In this document: in pieces, positions 50,590-59,836 of the stretch | How positions within the stretch are numbered: position 1 is the stretch's first letter | Layout of the letters: the number at the start of each line of letters is the position of its first letter | From: Oceanihabitans sp. IOP_32 | GTDB taxonomy: Bacteria; Bacteroidota; Bacteroidia; Flavobacteriales; Flavobacteriaceae | DNA length: 64,000 nt | Assembly (NCBI RefSeq): GCF_009498295.1 | Contig: NZ_CP040813.1 | Location: 186,001 to 250,000 of the forward strand | Direction of reading: 5' to 3' | The notes under the pieces: generated by a model | Seen by the model: only the letters and a program-made list of their open reading frames with translations | Told to the model about the DNA's origin: nothing | The model's database searches: none | Made by a program: the position numbers and the translations under genes

Positions 50590-50926
50590 TGGTGTTTTAT
50601 TTGGTTTTTAAAATTGCTAACTCCTTTATGCTTAGTATTGTTTTTTGGTAATCTCTAACCCGACACTCTTTTCGATTTAAATACTTAATAAAATAAAAAT
50701 TAATCATTAAATCGAAGGAAAGGCAAGATATTCCGAGAATCACAAATATTAAAACTTTATTTAAAATAGATGTTATTTTATCGTCCTAATTTAAGTGAAT
50801 AAATAAATATTTTTAATTGGCAATCGTTATTTGATTGGACACTGATGTAAAATAAAAAAACACCTAAGAATAGTTACTCTTAGGTGTTTTTCTTTTCAAG
50901 TTAAAGTTTACATCACCAAAACATAT
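50590..50926. other. Gene-free interval between saccharopine reductase and susD
   Basis: 337 bases, AT-rich. Only the susCD terminator at 50857-50890 is recognisable. Confidence 0.6.
50857..50890 (-). terminator. Terminator of the second susCD pair
   Basis: AAAACACCTAAG (50857-50868) pairs perfectly with CTTAGGTGTTTT (50879-50890) over a 10-nt loop, with a T-run on the minus strand. It lies about 37 bases after the susD stop. Confidence 0.88.
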
Positions 50927-52447
50927 TTACCAACCAGGGTTAGGTGTTAAATTAGAATTTATATTTATCTCCTGAAGCGGAATAGGAAACACTATGTGTT
51001 TATCTTGAAAATTCTCGGCAAATGGTTTATTGTGATTTTCCAGAGTTGTTTTTATCGATTCTGTCGCTGTACTGCCACGTTGCCATCTGTATAAATCGAA
51101 CCAACGTATACCAAATTCCATAGCAAGTTCAACAGGACGCTCATGATGACGAATTTGAGTGCGCAGTTCTTCCTTAGTCATAACACCTAAAGGTGCAGCT
51201 CCGCCACGTGCTCTTACAATATTAACTTGATCTATAGCTAGTGAAGTTTTATTGTTTTCATTTAAGGCTTCAGCATACATGAGGAGAACATCTGCATAAC
51301 GTATTACAGGAATGTTTGTGCCGTTATAATTATCTAAATCGGCATTAAAAGCATATTTTTTAAAATATCTTGGGTGGTTTAAACTGTCGGCAACAACAGT
51401 ATAAGACTTCATTTCCTGAGAGCCTCTACTATACATTTCAGAATTAGGATCGTTAAAGAAAATACTCTCATAAACACGATTACTAATTTCTCCAGTACTG
51501 GTTAAATCTGTTTTCATTTGTTCTTCTAACCATTGTGAAGGATAGAATAATTCCCAACCCCCAAAAGCATATGGAGAAACCTGATAATTTAACACTTGAC
51601 GTTCGTCGTTTCCATTAGAGCGGTCGGCTGAAAACTGAATTTCAAAAATGCTTTCACTGCCATTCTCTCCCAATCCGTTAAAATTATCGGCATAGTTTGG
51701 TAGTAATGCGTATCCTAAAGTTGTAACTTCTTGAAATTTCGTTTCTGCCTCTCCCCATTTTTCTTGAAATAAATACACTTTACCAAGTAGGGATTTTGCT
51801 GCCCCTAAAGTAGCTCTACCTTTCCACTCCGATGGATGGCTTGTTGGCAAGTCTGCTTCGGCTTCGGTAAGATCTGTTTCAATTTGAGCCCATACTGCAG
51901 ATGGTGTCGCTTGACTTGGAAACAAATCATTTAAATCGCCACTAAAAGAAGTTACTAATGGCACATTTTCAAAACCAGTTACTAACCAGAAATAGTAGTA
52001 AGCTCTTAAAAATTTAGCTTCAGCGATAAGTGTTTTTTTCATATTTTCAGAAAGCACTTCCATATTAGGAACTTGTTGTAATATTTGATTTGCTCGTCCA
52101 ATACCAGCATAACTTGCTTGCCAAACATTGTAAGGGCCACTTTCTTCTGTAGTATTAGAAAAACTTGCTAGCGTTCGTCCATAAGTTTCCGCTGTGTTAT
52201 TATCCACATCATCTGCTCTATAGGCTAAAGAGGTATAAATTTCTTCAAAAAAGGCCCATTTACTACCACTAGCACTTTGCATTGCAGCATAAGCCGATGT
52301 TAAAGCCTGCATAGCATGATCTTCAGTTTGCCAAAAACTTTCTTCAGTTAAAACTTCTTTATTTTCAACATTTATAAAATCGTCACTACAGGAATTTAAA
52401 ATTCCAATAAAGCCTACCGTTAATATTATATATTTTAGTTTTTTCAT
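50927..52447 (-). CDS. SusD/RagB-family lipoprotein (second pair)
   Basis: Surface glycan- or glycopeptide-binding partner of the SusC encoded just upstream (16-base gap). 506 residues, lipobox LNSC (Cys20) followed by SDDF, similar to the acidic surface-export signals described for flavobacterial lipoproteins. SusD marks: ESFWQTEDHAMQALTSAYAAMQ, AEAKFLRAYYYFWLVTGFENVPLV, VIRYADVLLMYAEALNENN and RWFDLYRWQRG. Its ligand is unknown. The regulator, GH63, fusion enzyme and GH2 next door suggest a substrate with alpha-glucose and beta-galactose. Confidence 0.92.
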   Translation of the reverse strand: MKKLKYIILTVGFIGILNSCSDDFINVENKEVLTEESFWQTEDHAMQALTSAYAAMQSASGSKWAFFEEIYTSLAYRADDVDNNTAETYGRTLASFSNTTEESGPYNVWQASYAGIGRANQILQQVPNMEVLSENMKKTLIAEAKFLRAYYYFWLVTGFENVPLVTSFSGDLNDLFPSQATPSAVWAQIETDLTEAEADLPTSHPSEWKGRATLGAAKSLLGKVYLFQEKWGEAETKFQEVTTLGYALLPNYADNFNGLGENGSESIFEIQFSADRSNGNDERQVLNYQVSPYAFGGWELFYPSQWLEEQMKTDLTSTGEISNRVYESIFFNDPNSEMYSRGSQEMKSYTVVADSLNHPRYFKKYAFNADLDNYNGTNIPVIRYADVLLMYAEALNENNKTSLAIDQVNIVRARGGAAPLGVMTKEELRTQIRHHERPVELAMEFGIRWFDLYRWQRGSTATESIKTTLENHNKPFAENFQDKHIVFPIPLQEININSNLTPNPGW

Positions 52448-52463
52448 TGTTCTTTTTTTAAAT

Positions 52464-55400
52464 TTATAATGAAAGATTTACACCTAGTATAAACGACTTA
52501 GTTAAAGGATAAAACCCTCTATCTACACCTCTGGTAAACGTACCTCCATTACCAAGACCTGGATCGAAACCAGAGTAATTAGTAATAGTAAACAAATTGT
52601 TTGCCGTAAAATATATTCTCGCGTTAGACAAAGCCACTTTAGAAATCAATGCCTCTGGTAGGGTGTATCCAATTTGTATGTTTTTTAGTCGTAAATATGA
52701 ACCATCTTCTAAGAAGTAATTCGACGGACGAATGTTGTTATTAGGATCCCCAAACGCATTTCTAGGAATATTGCTCCCTGCATTTGCAGGCGTCCAGGCA
52801 TTTAGTAAATCTGTAGACATATTATTTCTGTCTGTTCGATACAGCCACATTTTTACACCATTGTAGGTCTTATTACCTTCTGTCCCTTGAAAAAACACAC
52901 TTAGATCGAAGTTTTTGTATTTGGCATTAAAAGTTAGTCCATATTCAAAATCTGGAAGACCACTACCCATGTAACGTTTGTCTTCATCTCCTAAAACACC
53001 ATCTCCATTTAAATCGGTAAATCTTATATCACCTGGTGCGGCATCTGGCTGAACACCATGGGCATCAATTTCGGCTTGATTTTGGAAAATACCATCGGCC
53101 TCAAATAAATAAAACCTTCCTATTTCTCCGCCTACTTCTGTCCTTGTCGTTGGGAAGTTATTAAACTCTATAAAACCATCGGTGAAAGATTCGTTGGCTA
53201 CTCCCAATTTAGTTACTTTATTTTTTGAACTACTTATATTAGCCGAAACATCAAAAATGAAATCTTTATCTGAGTTGCTGTTATAGGTTAATGATAATCC
53301 CCAGCCTTTATTTTCTAAATTCCCACCATTAGTTAATGGGAATGTAGTTATTCCCGATGTAGAAGGAATAGGCACAGAAACCAACATATCGGTTGTTTTA
53401 GAAATGAAATAATCGAATGTTGCCTTAATGCTATTGTTTAAAAGCCCTAAGTCAATTCCCATATTTGTAGTCGCCGTTTCCTCCCATTGAATATCTGGAG
53501 TTGGCAAGGCATTGGCAATTGCACCCACAAAAACATTTTGACTAACACCTTCTCCAAAAGGATAATTTAATTGTTGTCCTCCAGAACCAATTCGAGCTAA
53601 AAACAAATGCTCTCCAATAAGCTGATTTCCCAATGTCCCATAACTAAACCTAGGCTTAATCTGGCTAAACAAATCCGACTCAAAGAACCCTTCATTATGT
53701 AATGCCCAACCTAGAGAAACTGAATAAAAATCACCGTATTTATTGTCGGATGCAAATCTCGAAGATCCATCGCGTCTTACACTAGCTTGTAAATAATATA
53801 TTTTATTAAAATCGTAGTTAATACGACCAAAATAAGATTGTAAGGTATTTGTTGAATTAAACCCAAATGACGATTCATCGCCAATACCCGCACTTAAAGC
53901 CTTTAACTGATCTGAAGCTAAGGTGTTGTTTGAACCACCAACCGATCTAAACTCACTTTTCTCTCTAGAAATTCCTAATAATACATCAAGGTCATGCTTA
54001 CCAAATTTTTTACGATAGTTAAGCGTGTTGTTTAACGTCCACTCATTAGTTCTTGATCTTGATTCCTCTAAAAATGGATTAACATTTATAGATTGAGCTC
54101 CAAAATTATAAGTTGGTAAGAAATATGAGAAATGTGTGTTTTCTACATTAGCCCCATATTGAAACTGATAATTTAAACCTTCTATTATTTCTAAAGTAGC
54201 AGAAATATTAAATTGCATATAATCATCCTGATTGGTTCGGTCTGTTAAATTACCTAAACCAATTGGATTACCCGATCCTAATTCAGATGGTGGTGTTGCA
54301 AAACCATTTAATGCGTTTGCATCATAAATAGCTTTATGAGGCAATTGAGAATAAATATCTAAAAACGGAGAAAAACTAGCATTTCCGCCTCCAATTGGTT
54401 CAAATATACCACGTGTATTTTCTCTGGTATAACTTAAGCCCGGGGATACTTTTAACCTATCGTTAAGCAATTTAAAGTCCATGTTAAGTCGAGCATTCAA
54501 TCTATCGAACCCTGTATTTATAACGGTTCCTGTATTGTCAAAATACCCTGCAGAGAAGTTGTAGTTCATTTTTTCTGAACCTCCAGAAATACCAATATCA
54601 TGCTTTTGCTCAAAAGCACTACCCATATATTCTCCAACCCAATCAGAATCAGCGTACTGTGCACCACTAGTTAAATAAGGTGCTGGAGTCACACCAACAT
54701 TATTATACGCTTCTAATTTAATTTGATTATGTTGATCTCTGTTTGCAACACTTATATTATCACTAACAGTATGTGTACTTATATAAGAATTAATAGATAC
54801 TTTAGGCTCCCCGGTTTTACCACGTTTTGTGGTAACAATAACCACTCCGTTTGAAGCTCTTGAACCATAAATAGTAGCTGCAGAAGCATCTTTTAAAATA
54901 CTAATATTCGCAATATCTGCTGGGTTAACATACGACAGGTCTCCCGGAATTCCATCAATAACAAATAAGGGATTATTATTCCCTATGGTACCTAATCCTC
55001 TTATTCGTATTACAGGATCACTACCCGGTGCACCAGATGCTGTAGACACGTTAACACCAGCGGCCTGACCTTGTAGCGACGAAGCCACATCGGCGGTTGG
55101 GATCTTTTGTAAACCAGCAACATCTACAGATGTAATTGCTGCAGTAACCTCCTCTTTTTTCTGCGTACCATACCCCACAATAACAACTTCGTCTAAACTC
55201 TCTGCGCTTTCTTCTAAAGAGACATTTATAGAGGTTTGATTTCCTACCGTTATTTCTTGAGGTAAGAAACCAAGGAAACTATAAACCAATACGGTTTGAT
55301 TACTTGGTACTTCAATGGAATAATTACCATCAAAATCAGTTTGTGTCCCAACAGTTGGTGTACTTTTTAATGTTACTGTTGCACCTGGAAGTGGCACTCC

Positions 55401-55496
55401 CGTGTTATCTGTAACCGTTCCACTTACTACAATTCCTTGAGAAAAAGAATGGGTTGTAAAACCAAATGATGCAAACATAAAAAGCAATAAAAACAC
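52464..55496 (-). CDS. SusC/RagA-family TonB-dependent receptor (second pair); start possibly frameshifted
   Basis: Outer-membrane importer, 1010 residues in the open frame, which begins with GTG at 55496 inside the signal peptide. Domains: carboxypeptidase-regulatory-like (GTVTDNTGVPLPGATVTLKS), LDEVVIVGYGTQKKEE, plug with NISILKDASAATIYGSRASNG and NGVVIVTTKRGKTG, and a barrel ending LGVNLSL. The natural start is probably the ATG at 55542: if one A is removed from the A7 run at 55519-55525 (minus strand), the frame reads MKKNQLKNKNHTFSGVFLLL and joins the signal peptide. As given, that ATG is out of frame by one base. Either a sequence error, a slippage switch, or use of a later start would explain it. 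Confidence 0.88.
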   Translation of the reverse strand: MFLLLFMFASFGFTTHSFSQGIVVSGTVTDNTGVPLPGATVTLKSTPTVGTQTDFDGNYSIEVPSNQTVLVYSFLGFLPQEITVGNQTSINVSLEESAESLDEVVIVGYGTQKKEEVTAAITSVDVAGLQKIPTADVASSLQGQAAGVNVSTASGAPGSDPVIRIRGLGTIGNNNPLFVIDGIPGDLSYVNPADIANISILKDASAATIYGSRASNGVVIVTTKRGKTGEPKVSINSYISTHTVSDNISVANRDQHNQIKLEAYNNVGVTPAPYLTSGAQYADSDWVGEYMGSAFEQKHDIGISGGSEKMNYNFSAGYFDNTGTVINTGFDRLNARLNMDFKLLNDRLKVSPGLSYTRENTRGIFEPIGGGNASFSPFLDIYSQLPHKAIYDANALNGFATPPSELGSGNPIGLGNLTDRTNQDDYMQFNISATLEIIEGLNYQFQYGANVENTHFSYFLPTYNFGAQSINVNPFLEESRSRTNEWTLNNTLNYRKKFGKHDLDVLLGISREKSEFRSVGGSNNTLASDQLKALSAGIGDESSFGFNSTNTLQSYFGRINYDFNKIYYLQASVRRDGSSRFASDNKYGDFYSVSLGWALHNEGFFESDLFSQIKPRFSYGTLGNQLIGEHLFLARIGSGGQQLNYPFGEGVSQNVFVGAIANALPTPDIQWEETATTNMGIDLGLLNNSIKATFDYFISKTTDMLVSVPIPSTSGITTFPLTNGGNLENKGWGLSLTYNSNSDKDFIFDVSANISSSKNKVTKLGVANESFTDGFIEFNNFPTTRTEVGGEIGRFYLFEADGIFQNQAEIDAHGVQPDAAPGDIRFTDLNGDGVLGDEDKRYMGSGLPDFEYGLTFNAKYKNFDLSVFFQGTEGNKTYNGVKMWLYRTDRNNMSTDLLNAWTPANAGSNIPRNAFGDPNNNIRPSNYFLEDGSYLRLKNIQIGYTLPEALISKVALSNARIYFTANNLFTITNYSGFDPGLGNGGTFTRGVDRGFYPLTKSFILGVNLSL

Positions 55497-55518
55497 ACCA
55501 CTGAAAGTATGATTTTTG

Positions 55519-55525
55519 TTTTTTT
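55519..55525. repeat. Homopolymer T7 (A7 on coding strand) at the susC start
   Basis: Seven T on the plus strand. A second run of eight T follows at 55532-55539. Shortening the first by one base restores an unbroken frame from the ATG at 55542 into the SusC signal peptide, so this tract decides the start of that gene. Confidence 0.8.
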
Positions 55526-55612
55526 AATTGATTTTTTTTCATTGTTAATTTTTTAATAGTTAGTTTTTTGAAGAAATAAAAGGAAGTCTTTTTTTACTTG
55601 TTCCAAATATGA

Positions 55613-55631
55613 TGTGTTTTTTAAAAACACA
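55613..55631. repeat. Perfect palindrome upstream of the second susC
   Basis: TGTGTTTTT and AAAAACACA (55613-55621, 55623-55631) pair perfectly around a single T, about 70 bases before the ATG at 55542. Could be a regulator site or an mRNA hairpin in the susC leader. Confidence 0.55.
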
Positions 55632-55747
55632 GCTTAAAAACACCTTTACTTTACCTTTACAACATCAACAAATTACTGAATTTAAGCGAATTAATACTCC
55701 TAAAATCATCTTTTCAACTTACAAAAGATACTTAAAACCTCTAAAAT

Positions 55748-55761
55748 CTACAACGTTGTAG
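55748..55761. promoter_or_regulatory. Palindrome CTACAACGTTGTAG
   Basis: Perfect 14-bp palindrome in the interval between the TPR regulator stop and susC, with ACAAC/GTTGT half-sites similar to those of the palindrome at 57544. A candidate binding site for the regulator; unproven. Confidence 0.45.
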
Positions 55762-55805
55762 TTGGATCTAGTATTCATTTAAATTAGTAAAAACGATAAA
55801 CCAAC

Positions 55806-57500
55806 TTATATGTTTTCGAGAAAATTTACAAGGTTATCTTTTTTTTCTAAGCCTAATTTTTTTCTTAGTCGGTGCCGGCCAATCTCAACAGAATTCAATG
55901 AGATATTATTGATGTTTGCAATTTCCTTCGAACTTAGTTTTAGTTTCACTTGAACGGCCAATTGAACATCTTTATTTGTAAGATGAGGATATTTATTTTT
56001 TATTTTAAACAAAAAATCACTTTGTAAAGTCTCTATATTAGAATGGAAGTTTTTAACATCGTCGTTTCTAACAAATTTAAAAGAATAGTCTTTTATAAGC
56101 TTATTAATCTCTTTTTTAAGTTGGGTTAAATCTTTAAAATTCAAACTTTTTAAGGATTCCGTAAAGTCTTTATATATGGATGTCCTCTGAGAAATAAACA
56201 AGGCCAAATTGGTAAGTTCTTTATTTCTAAATTCTAACTTATGTTCTAGATTTTCTTGTAACAAGGCCTGGGTTTTTATTTTCTCTTCAGAAAGCCTCTG
56301 GTTTTTTTGATAAATGGCTTTGTTTTTTTTAATGTTATTACGAAGCGACACGATAACCAAAATACCAATAATTATTAATAACACAGAACCTATTAATATG
56401 CCTTTTCGCTTTTCGGCCTCCAAGTTTTTTTGTTGCTCTAGCAGTTTAATTTCAGATTCTCGCCGTTCTGCTTCATATAAAACCCGCATTTCGGTTAATT
56501 TTTCACTTTTATTACTAGAAAATATTTGAGAACTTCCTTCGGTATAAGCCTTATAATAATCAAGTGCAGCCTTGTAATTACCCACGGCTTGGTAATAATC
56601 GGACTTAATGCGATTGTGCTCTAAAATTAATTCTTTATTATCACTTATTGTTTCTAAAATTAATTCTGAATCATTTAGCAATTCATATGTCGTATTAAAA
56701 TCGCCACTCTCTAAGTTTACAATAGCCAATTCGTTTAAAATATAAACCTTATTGTGATTGTCGTTTATTTGATTGGTAATTTGCAAAGCAGAATCTAAAT
56801 ACACTTTAGCCGAATCAAATTCATTAATTTTCCGGTAACAAACGCCCATGTTTTTTATGGTTTCGGCAATTCTATGTTTATTGTTAAACACCCTTTTTAA
56901 GTCTAAAGATTTTTTAAAATACGACAAAGCTAATTTGCAGTCTCCTTTTTGCTCATGAATTAAACCAATACTATTATAACTATAGGCAATACGTTGTTGA
57001 TCTCCTATTTCCTCATGTAATGCTAGAGCCTCCTCATGGTATTTTAGCGCCTTATCAAAATAACCAATATCGTAATACAACCACCCCAAAGTACGCCAGG
57101 TAAAAGCCAAATCGTAAGGGTTTCCAATTGTTTTTCTAATTTCTAGAGACTGCAATCCGTATTGTAAAGCTTTATCGTAATAATCGTTAAATAAATAGCC
57201 CTGACACAAATTTATTAAGGCTAAACCTTCTTGGTTTTTATTTTCAAGACTTACCGCTAATTGTAAAGCCTGAGAGGCATATTCAATCGTTTTATTAGGA
57301 TCTATAGTCCAGTATATTTCTGCAACGCGATTTAATAACAATAATTTTTCTTCAGTTTGTGCTTTTGGGAGCATGACTAATAAACTATCTAATTCTACTT
57401 GAGAATCGATCGGATTCTCATCCCAAATATTTGTTTGTGCACAAACCTTAATGCCCATAACAAAAATTAGAGAAAGAGTAAGAATTACAATTTTATTCAT
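55806..57500 (-). CDS. TPR-containing transcriptional regulator with LuxR-type HTH
   Basis: A 564-residue protein: signal-like N-terminus (to VCAQ, about residue 22), six or so tetratricopeptide repeats (about 35-310, for example LAFTWRTLGWLYYDIGYFDKALKYHEEAL in pieces and AYSYNSIGLIHEQKGD), one membrane helix (about 355-380, rich in Ile/Val/Leu), a coiled coil, and a C-terminal helix-turn-helix (LTNKDVQLAVQVKLKLSSKEIANINNIS, then VEIGRHRLRKKLG). So the sensing part would be periplasmic and the DNA-binding part cytoplasmic, as in the TPR-LuxR regulators that often stand beside flavobacterial susCD pairs. It lies between susC and the GH63 operon. Its promoter overlaps a palindrome, suggesting self-control. 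Confidence 0.87.
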   Translation of the reverse strand: MNKIVILTLSLIFVMGIKVCAQTNIWDENPIDSQVELDSLLVMLPKAQTEEKLLLLNRVAEIYWTIDPNKTIEYASQALQLAVSLENKNQEGLALINLCQGYLFNDYYDKALQYGLQSLEIRKTIGNPYDLAFTWRTLGWLYYDIGYFDKALKYHEEALALHEEIGDQQRIAYSYNSIGLIHEQKGDCKLALSYFKKSLDLKRVFNNKHRIAETIKNMGVCYRKINEFDSAKVYLDSALQITNQINDNHNKVYILNELAIVNLESGDFNTTYELLNDSELILETISDNKELILEHNRIKSDYYQAVGNYKAALDYYKAYTEGSSQIFSSNKSEKLTEMRVLYEAERRESEIKLLEQQKNLEAEKRKGILIGSVLLIIIGILVIVSLRNNIKKNKAIYQKNQRLSEEKIKTQALLQENLEHKLEFRNKELTNLALFISQRTSIYKDFTESLKSLNFKDLTQLKKEINKLIKDYSFKFVRNDDVKNFHSNIETLQSDFLFKIKNKYPHLTNKDVQLAVQVKLKLSSKEIANINNISLNSVEIGRHRLRKKLGLEKKDNLVNFLENI

Positions 57501-57543
57501 ATTTTAAAAACTAAAATTATTAATGTAATATAACAATTTGATA

Positions 57544-57558
57544 CTGTTGTTACAACAG
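57544..57558. promoter_or_regulatory. Palindrome CTGTTGTTACAACAG
   Basis: Perfect 15-bp palindrome directly adjoining the -7 box of the TPR regulator (57559-57566) and so covering its likely transcription start; it also faces the divergent GH63 operon. Probable operator, possibly for self-regulation. Confidence 0.55.
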
Positions 57559-57588
57559 CAAAACTAATTATTATAAATAGTAATCAAA
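57559..57588 (-). promoter_or_regulatory. Promoter of the TPR regulator
   Basis: The minus strand reads TTTG (57585-57588), 18 bases, then TAGTTTTG (57559-57566): both match the flavobacterial consensus exactly and the spacing fits. Confidence 0.75.
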
Positions 57589-57697
57589 GACTTTTTTAAA
57601 CGAATTTGAAAGGTTTTGTAAAGGTTTTTTTTAGATTGTTTGATAAAAATAATCGAGCTTTGTTTGTTGCATATCTTCTATACAAACAAAAAATAAA

Positions 57698-59749
57698 ATG
57701 ATTACAAACAAGTTTTTAATTACAGTGCTAAAAGCTGTCACCATTCTAGTAACTTTAGTGAGTTTAAGTTGTCAAGACAACCAAAAATCTAAACAGGAAA
57801 ATGCAGAACATCTGTTTTTAGACTTTAGTGAAAATATTCTAGACTATCGCCTAACACCAAAAGATTCCGCAGACCGCTCTGGTTTAATGTTTTCAGACCA
57901 AGGCGCGTGGTTTGCCTATAGCCTACCAAAAGTAAATAAAAACGCTCTTGGATTTTCTGGACCCTTTTTAATGACCCAGCAAAATGGGGTTTGGAGTAGC
58001 AAATCCCTCTCAAGTATACATATTTCTGAAGAAAATGATTCTGAAAATTTAATTGATTTTAAAAATGATTTGGTGCACCAAAAAAGCTATGCCAGTCATT
58101 TAGAACAAGCCTTTAAAAACGAAAAGCTAGAAGTTAAACAAGAATTGTTTTTTATTTCTGGTCATACTGCCATTCAAAAAACCAGCATTACGAATACAAG
58201 TACAGAAAACATGACCGCAATTGCTCGTATTCAAGGTGCCATGTCAGATATTGGTATTTCAATCTCAAATGAAGCTGATGTTATCAAGTTGGTTTCAGAA
58301 AAATCTTCTGCTATTGGTTATATTAAAACTTCAAATAGTATTCAAAATATTGATGTTTCAGATGAAGATAAATCGTATAAAATTCAGCTAAATACATTCG
58401 AATTAAAACCCAACGAAACCAAAGACCTTATTATAACACAAACTTTTATTTTTCCAGAATATTCATGGGCGGAAGAAGAGCAACTAATTGATAATATAGA
58501 TTTTAATTCGGTTTTCGAGGCTCGCAAAACAGAAAAAAACGAGCAACTAAAATCCATTATTGAAAATAGAAAATCACAATTTAAAGCTGATAAATATGCC
58601 GAAGTTTTAGCTAAGGCCCATTTAACTTTGCAAAACAATTGGCGTATTCCAGCTGGAGAACTCACAAACGAAGGCTTATTCCCGAGTTATCACTACGAAT
58701 GGTTTAACGGTTTTTGGTCTTGGGATTCTTGGAAACATGCCGTTGGTTTATCTTACTACAATATAGATTTAGCAAAAAACCAAATGCGCGCCATGTTCGA
58801 TTTTCAAAGCGAAGACGGCTTTATTGTCGATTGTATTTTTAGAGACACCAGCATCGAACCTCATAATTATCGCGATACCAAACCACCACTTTCTGCTTGG
58901 GCCGTTGTTAGTATTTATGAAAAAGACGAGGATATTGAATTTGTTAAAGAACTCTACCCTAAACTGGTAAAATATCACAATTGGTGGTACAATAAACGCG
59001 ACCATGATCAAGATGGATTGTGCGAATTTGGTTCTACCGATGGCACTTTAATTGCTGCAAAATGGGAAAGCGGTATGGATAATGCCATTCGTTTCGACGA
59101 TTCTAAAATTTTAAAAAACAGCGAAGGTGCTTATTCTCTAGACCAAGAAAGCGTCGATTTAAATGCTTATTTATATGCTGAAAAACTTTATTTAAGCCAA
59201 CTAGCTAAGGCTATTGGTTATACAGAAGAAGCTAAAACATACCAAGTTGAAGCTGAAGTCTTAAAGGAGAAAATCCAAGATCAGTTTTACGATAGTGAAG
59301 ACGGTTGGTTTTACGACACTAACCTTGATGGCAATAGCTTTATTAAAGGCGCAGGTAGCGAAGGCTGGACAGCACTTTGGGCCAATGCCGCAACGCAAGA
59401 ACAGGCCGAAGCCGTAAAAAACAAATTGATGGATCCTAAAAAGTTCTATACTAAAGTGCCTTTCCAAACCATGAGCGCCGATCATGAAAAATTCGACCCG
59501 CTTAAAGGTTATTGGAGAGGTCCAAATTGGTTAGATCAGGCCTATTTTGGAGTAAAAGGCTTGCGTAATTACAATTTTAATACCGAAGCCGACAAAGCCA
59601 CCGTACAAATTATTGTAGGTGCCGAAGGGATCTTAGGACAAGGACAAGCCATTCGTGAAAATTATCATCCTATAACTGGAGCCGGCTTAAATGCTAAAAA
59701 TTTTAGTTGGAGTGCCGCCCATCTTATTATGTTATTACAAAACGATTAA
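57698..59749 (+). CDS. GH63 alpha-glucosidase lipoprotein, YgjK-like
   Basis: Inverting exo-alpha-glucosidase, 683 residues, lipobox LSLSC (Cys25). N-terminal beta-sandwich (about 30-280), then the (alpha/alpha)6 barrel. Catalytic acid Asp in FNGFWSWDSWKHA and base Glu in IRENYHPITGAGLNAKNFSWSAAH match the E. coli YgjK motifs (FWAWDTWKQA, ENYNPLTGA, NFSWSAAH). YgjK-type enzymes accept glucose alpha-linked to galactose, including the alpha-1,2 linkage, to my knowledge. First gene of a plus-strand operon with the fusion enzyme (87-base gap) and GH2. This makes it a candidate for removing glucose from glucosyl-galactosyl-hydroxylysine. Confidence 0.9.
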   Translation: MITNKFLITVLKAVTILVTLVSLSCQDNQKSKQENAEHLFLDFSENILDYRLTPKDSADRSGLMFSDQGAWFAYSLPKVNKNALGFSGPFLMTQQNGVWSSKSLSSIHISEENDSENLIDFKNDLVHQKSYASHLEQAFKNEKLEVKQELFFISGHTAIQKTSITNTSTENMTAIARIQGAMSDIGISISNEADVIKLVSEKSSAIGYIKTSNSIQNIDVSDEDKSYKIQLNTFELKPNETKDLIITQTFIFPEYSWAEEEQLIDNIDFNSVFEARKTEKNEQLKSIIENRKSQFKADKYAEVLAKAHLTLQNNWRIPAGELTNEGLFPSYHYEWFNGFWSWDSWKHAVGLSYYNIDLAKNQMRAMFDFQSEDGFIVDCIFRDTSIEPHNYRDTKPPLSAWAVVSIYEKDEDIEFVKELYPKLVKYHNWWYNKRDHDQDGLCEFGSTDGTLIAAKWESGMDNAIRFDDSKILKNSEGAYSLDQESVDLNAYLYAEKLYLSQLAKAIGYTEEAKTYQVEAEVLKEKIQDQFYDSEDGWFYDTNLDGNSFIKGAGSEGWTALWANAATQEQAEAVKNKLMDPKKFYTKVPFQTMSADHEKFDPLKGYWRGPNWLDQAYFGVKGLRNYNFNTEADKATVQIIVGAEGILGQGQAIRENYHPITGAGLNAKNFSWSAAHLIMLLQND

Positions 59750-59836
59750 ACGGCCTCGAGGAAGAACAAAAAAGCTTGAAGTGAAACTCTAGAATGTAAA
59801 GAGGCCTCTTGAAAAATTCTATTCGAAATTAAGAAA

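Noticed and set aside
59752-59806. GGCCTC/GAGGCC pair in the GH63-fusion gap as a terminator
   Set aside because: Six-base stem with a 44-base loop and no T-run; it is too weak to end the operon.
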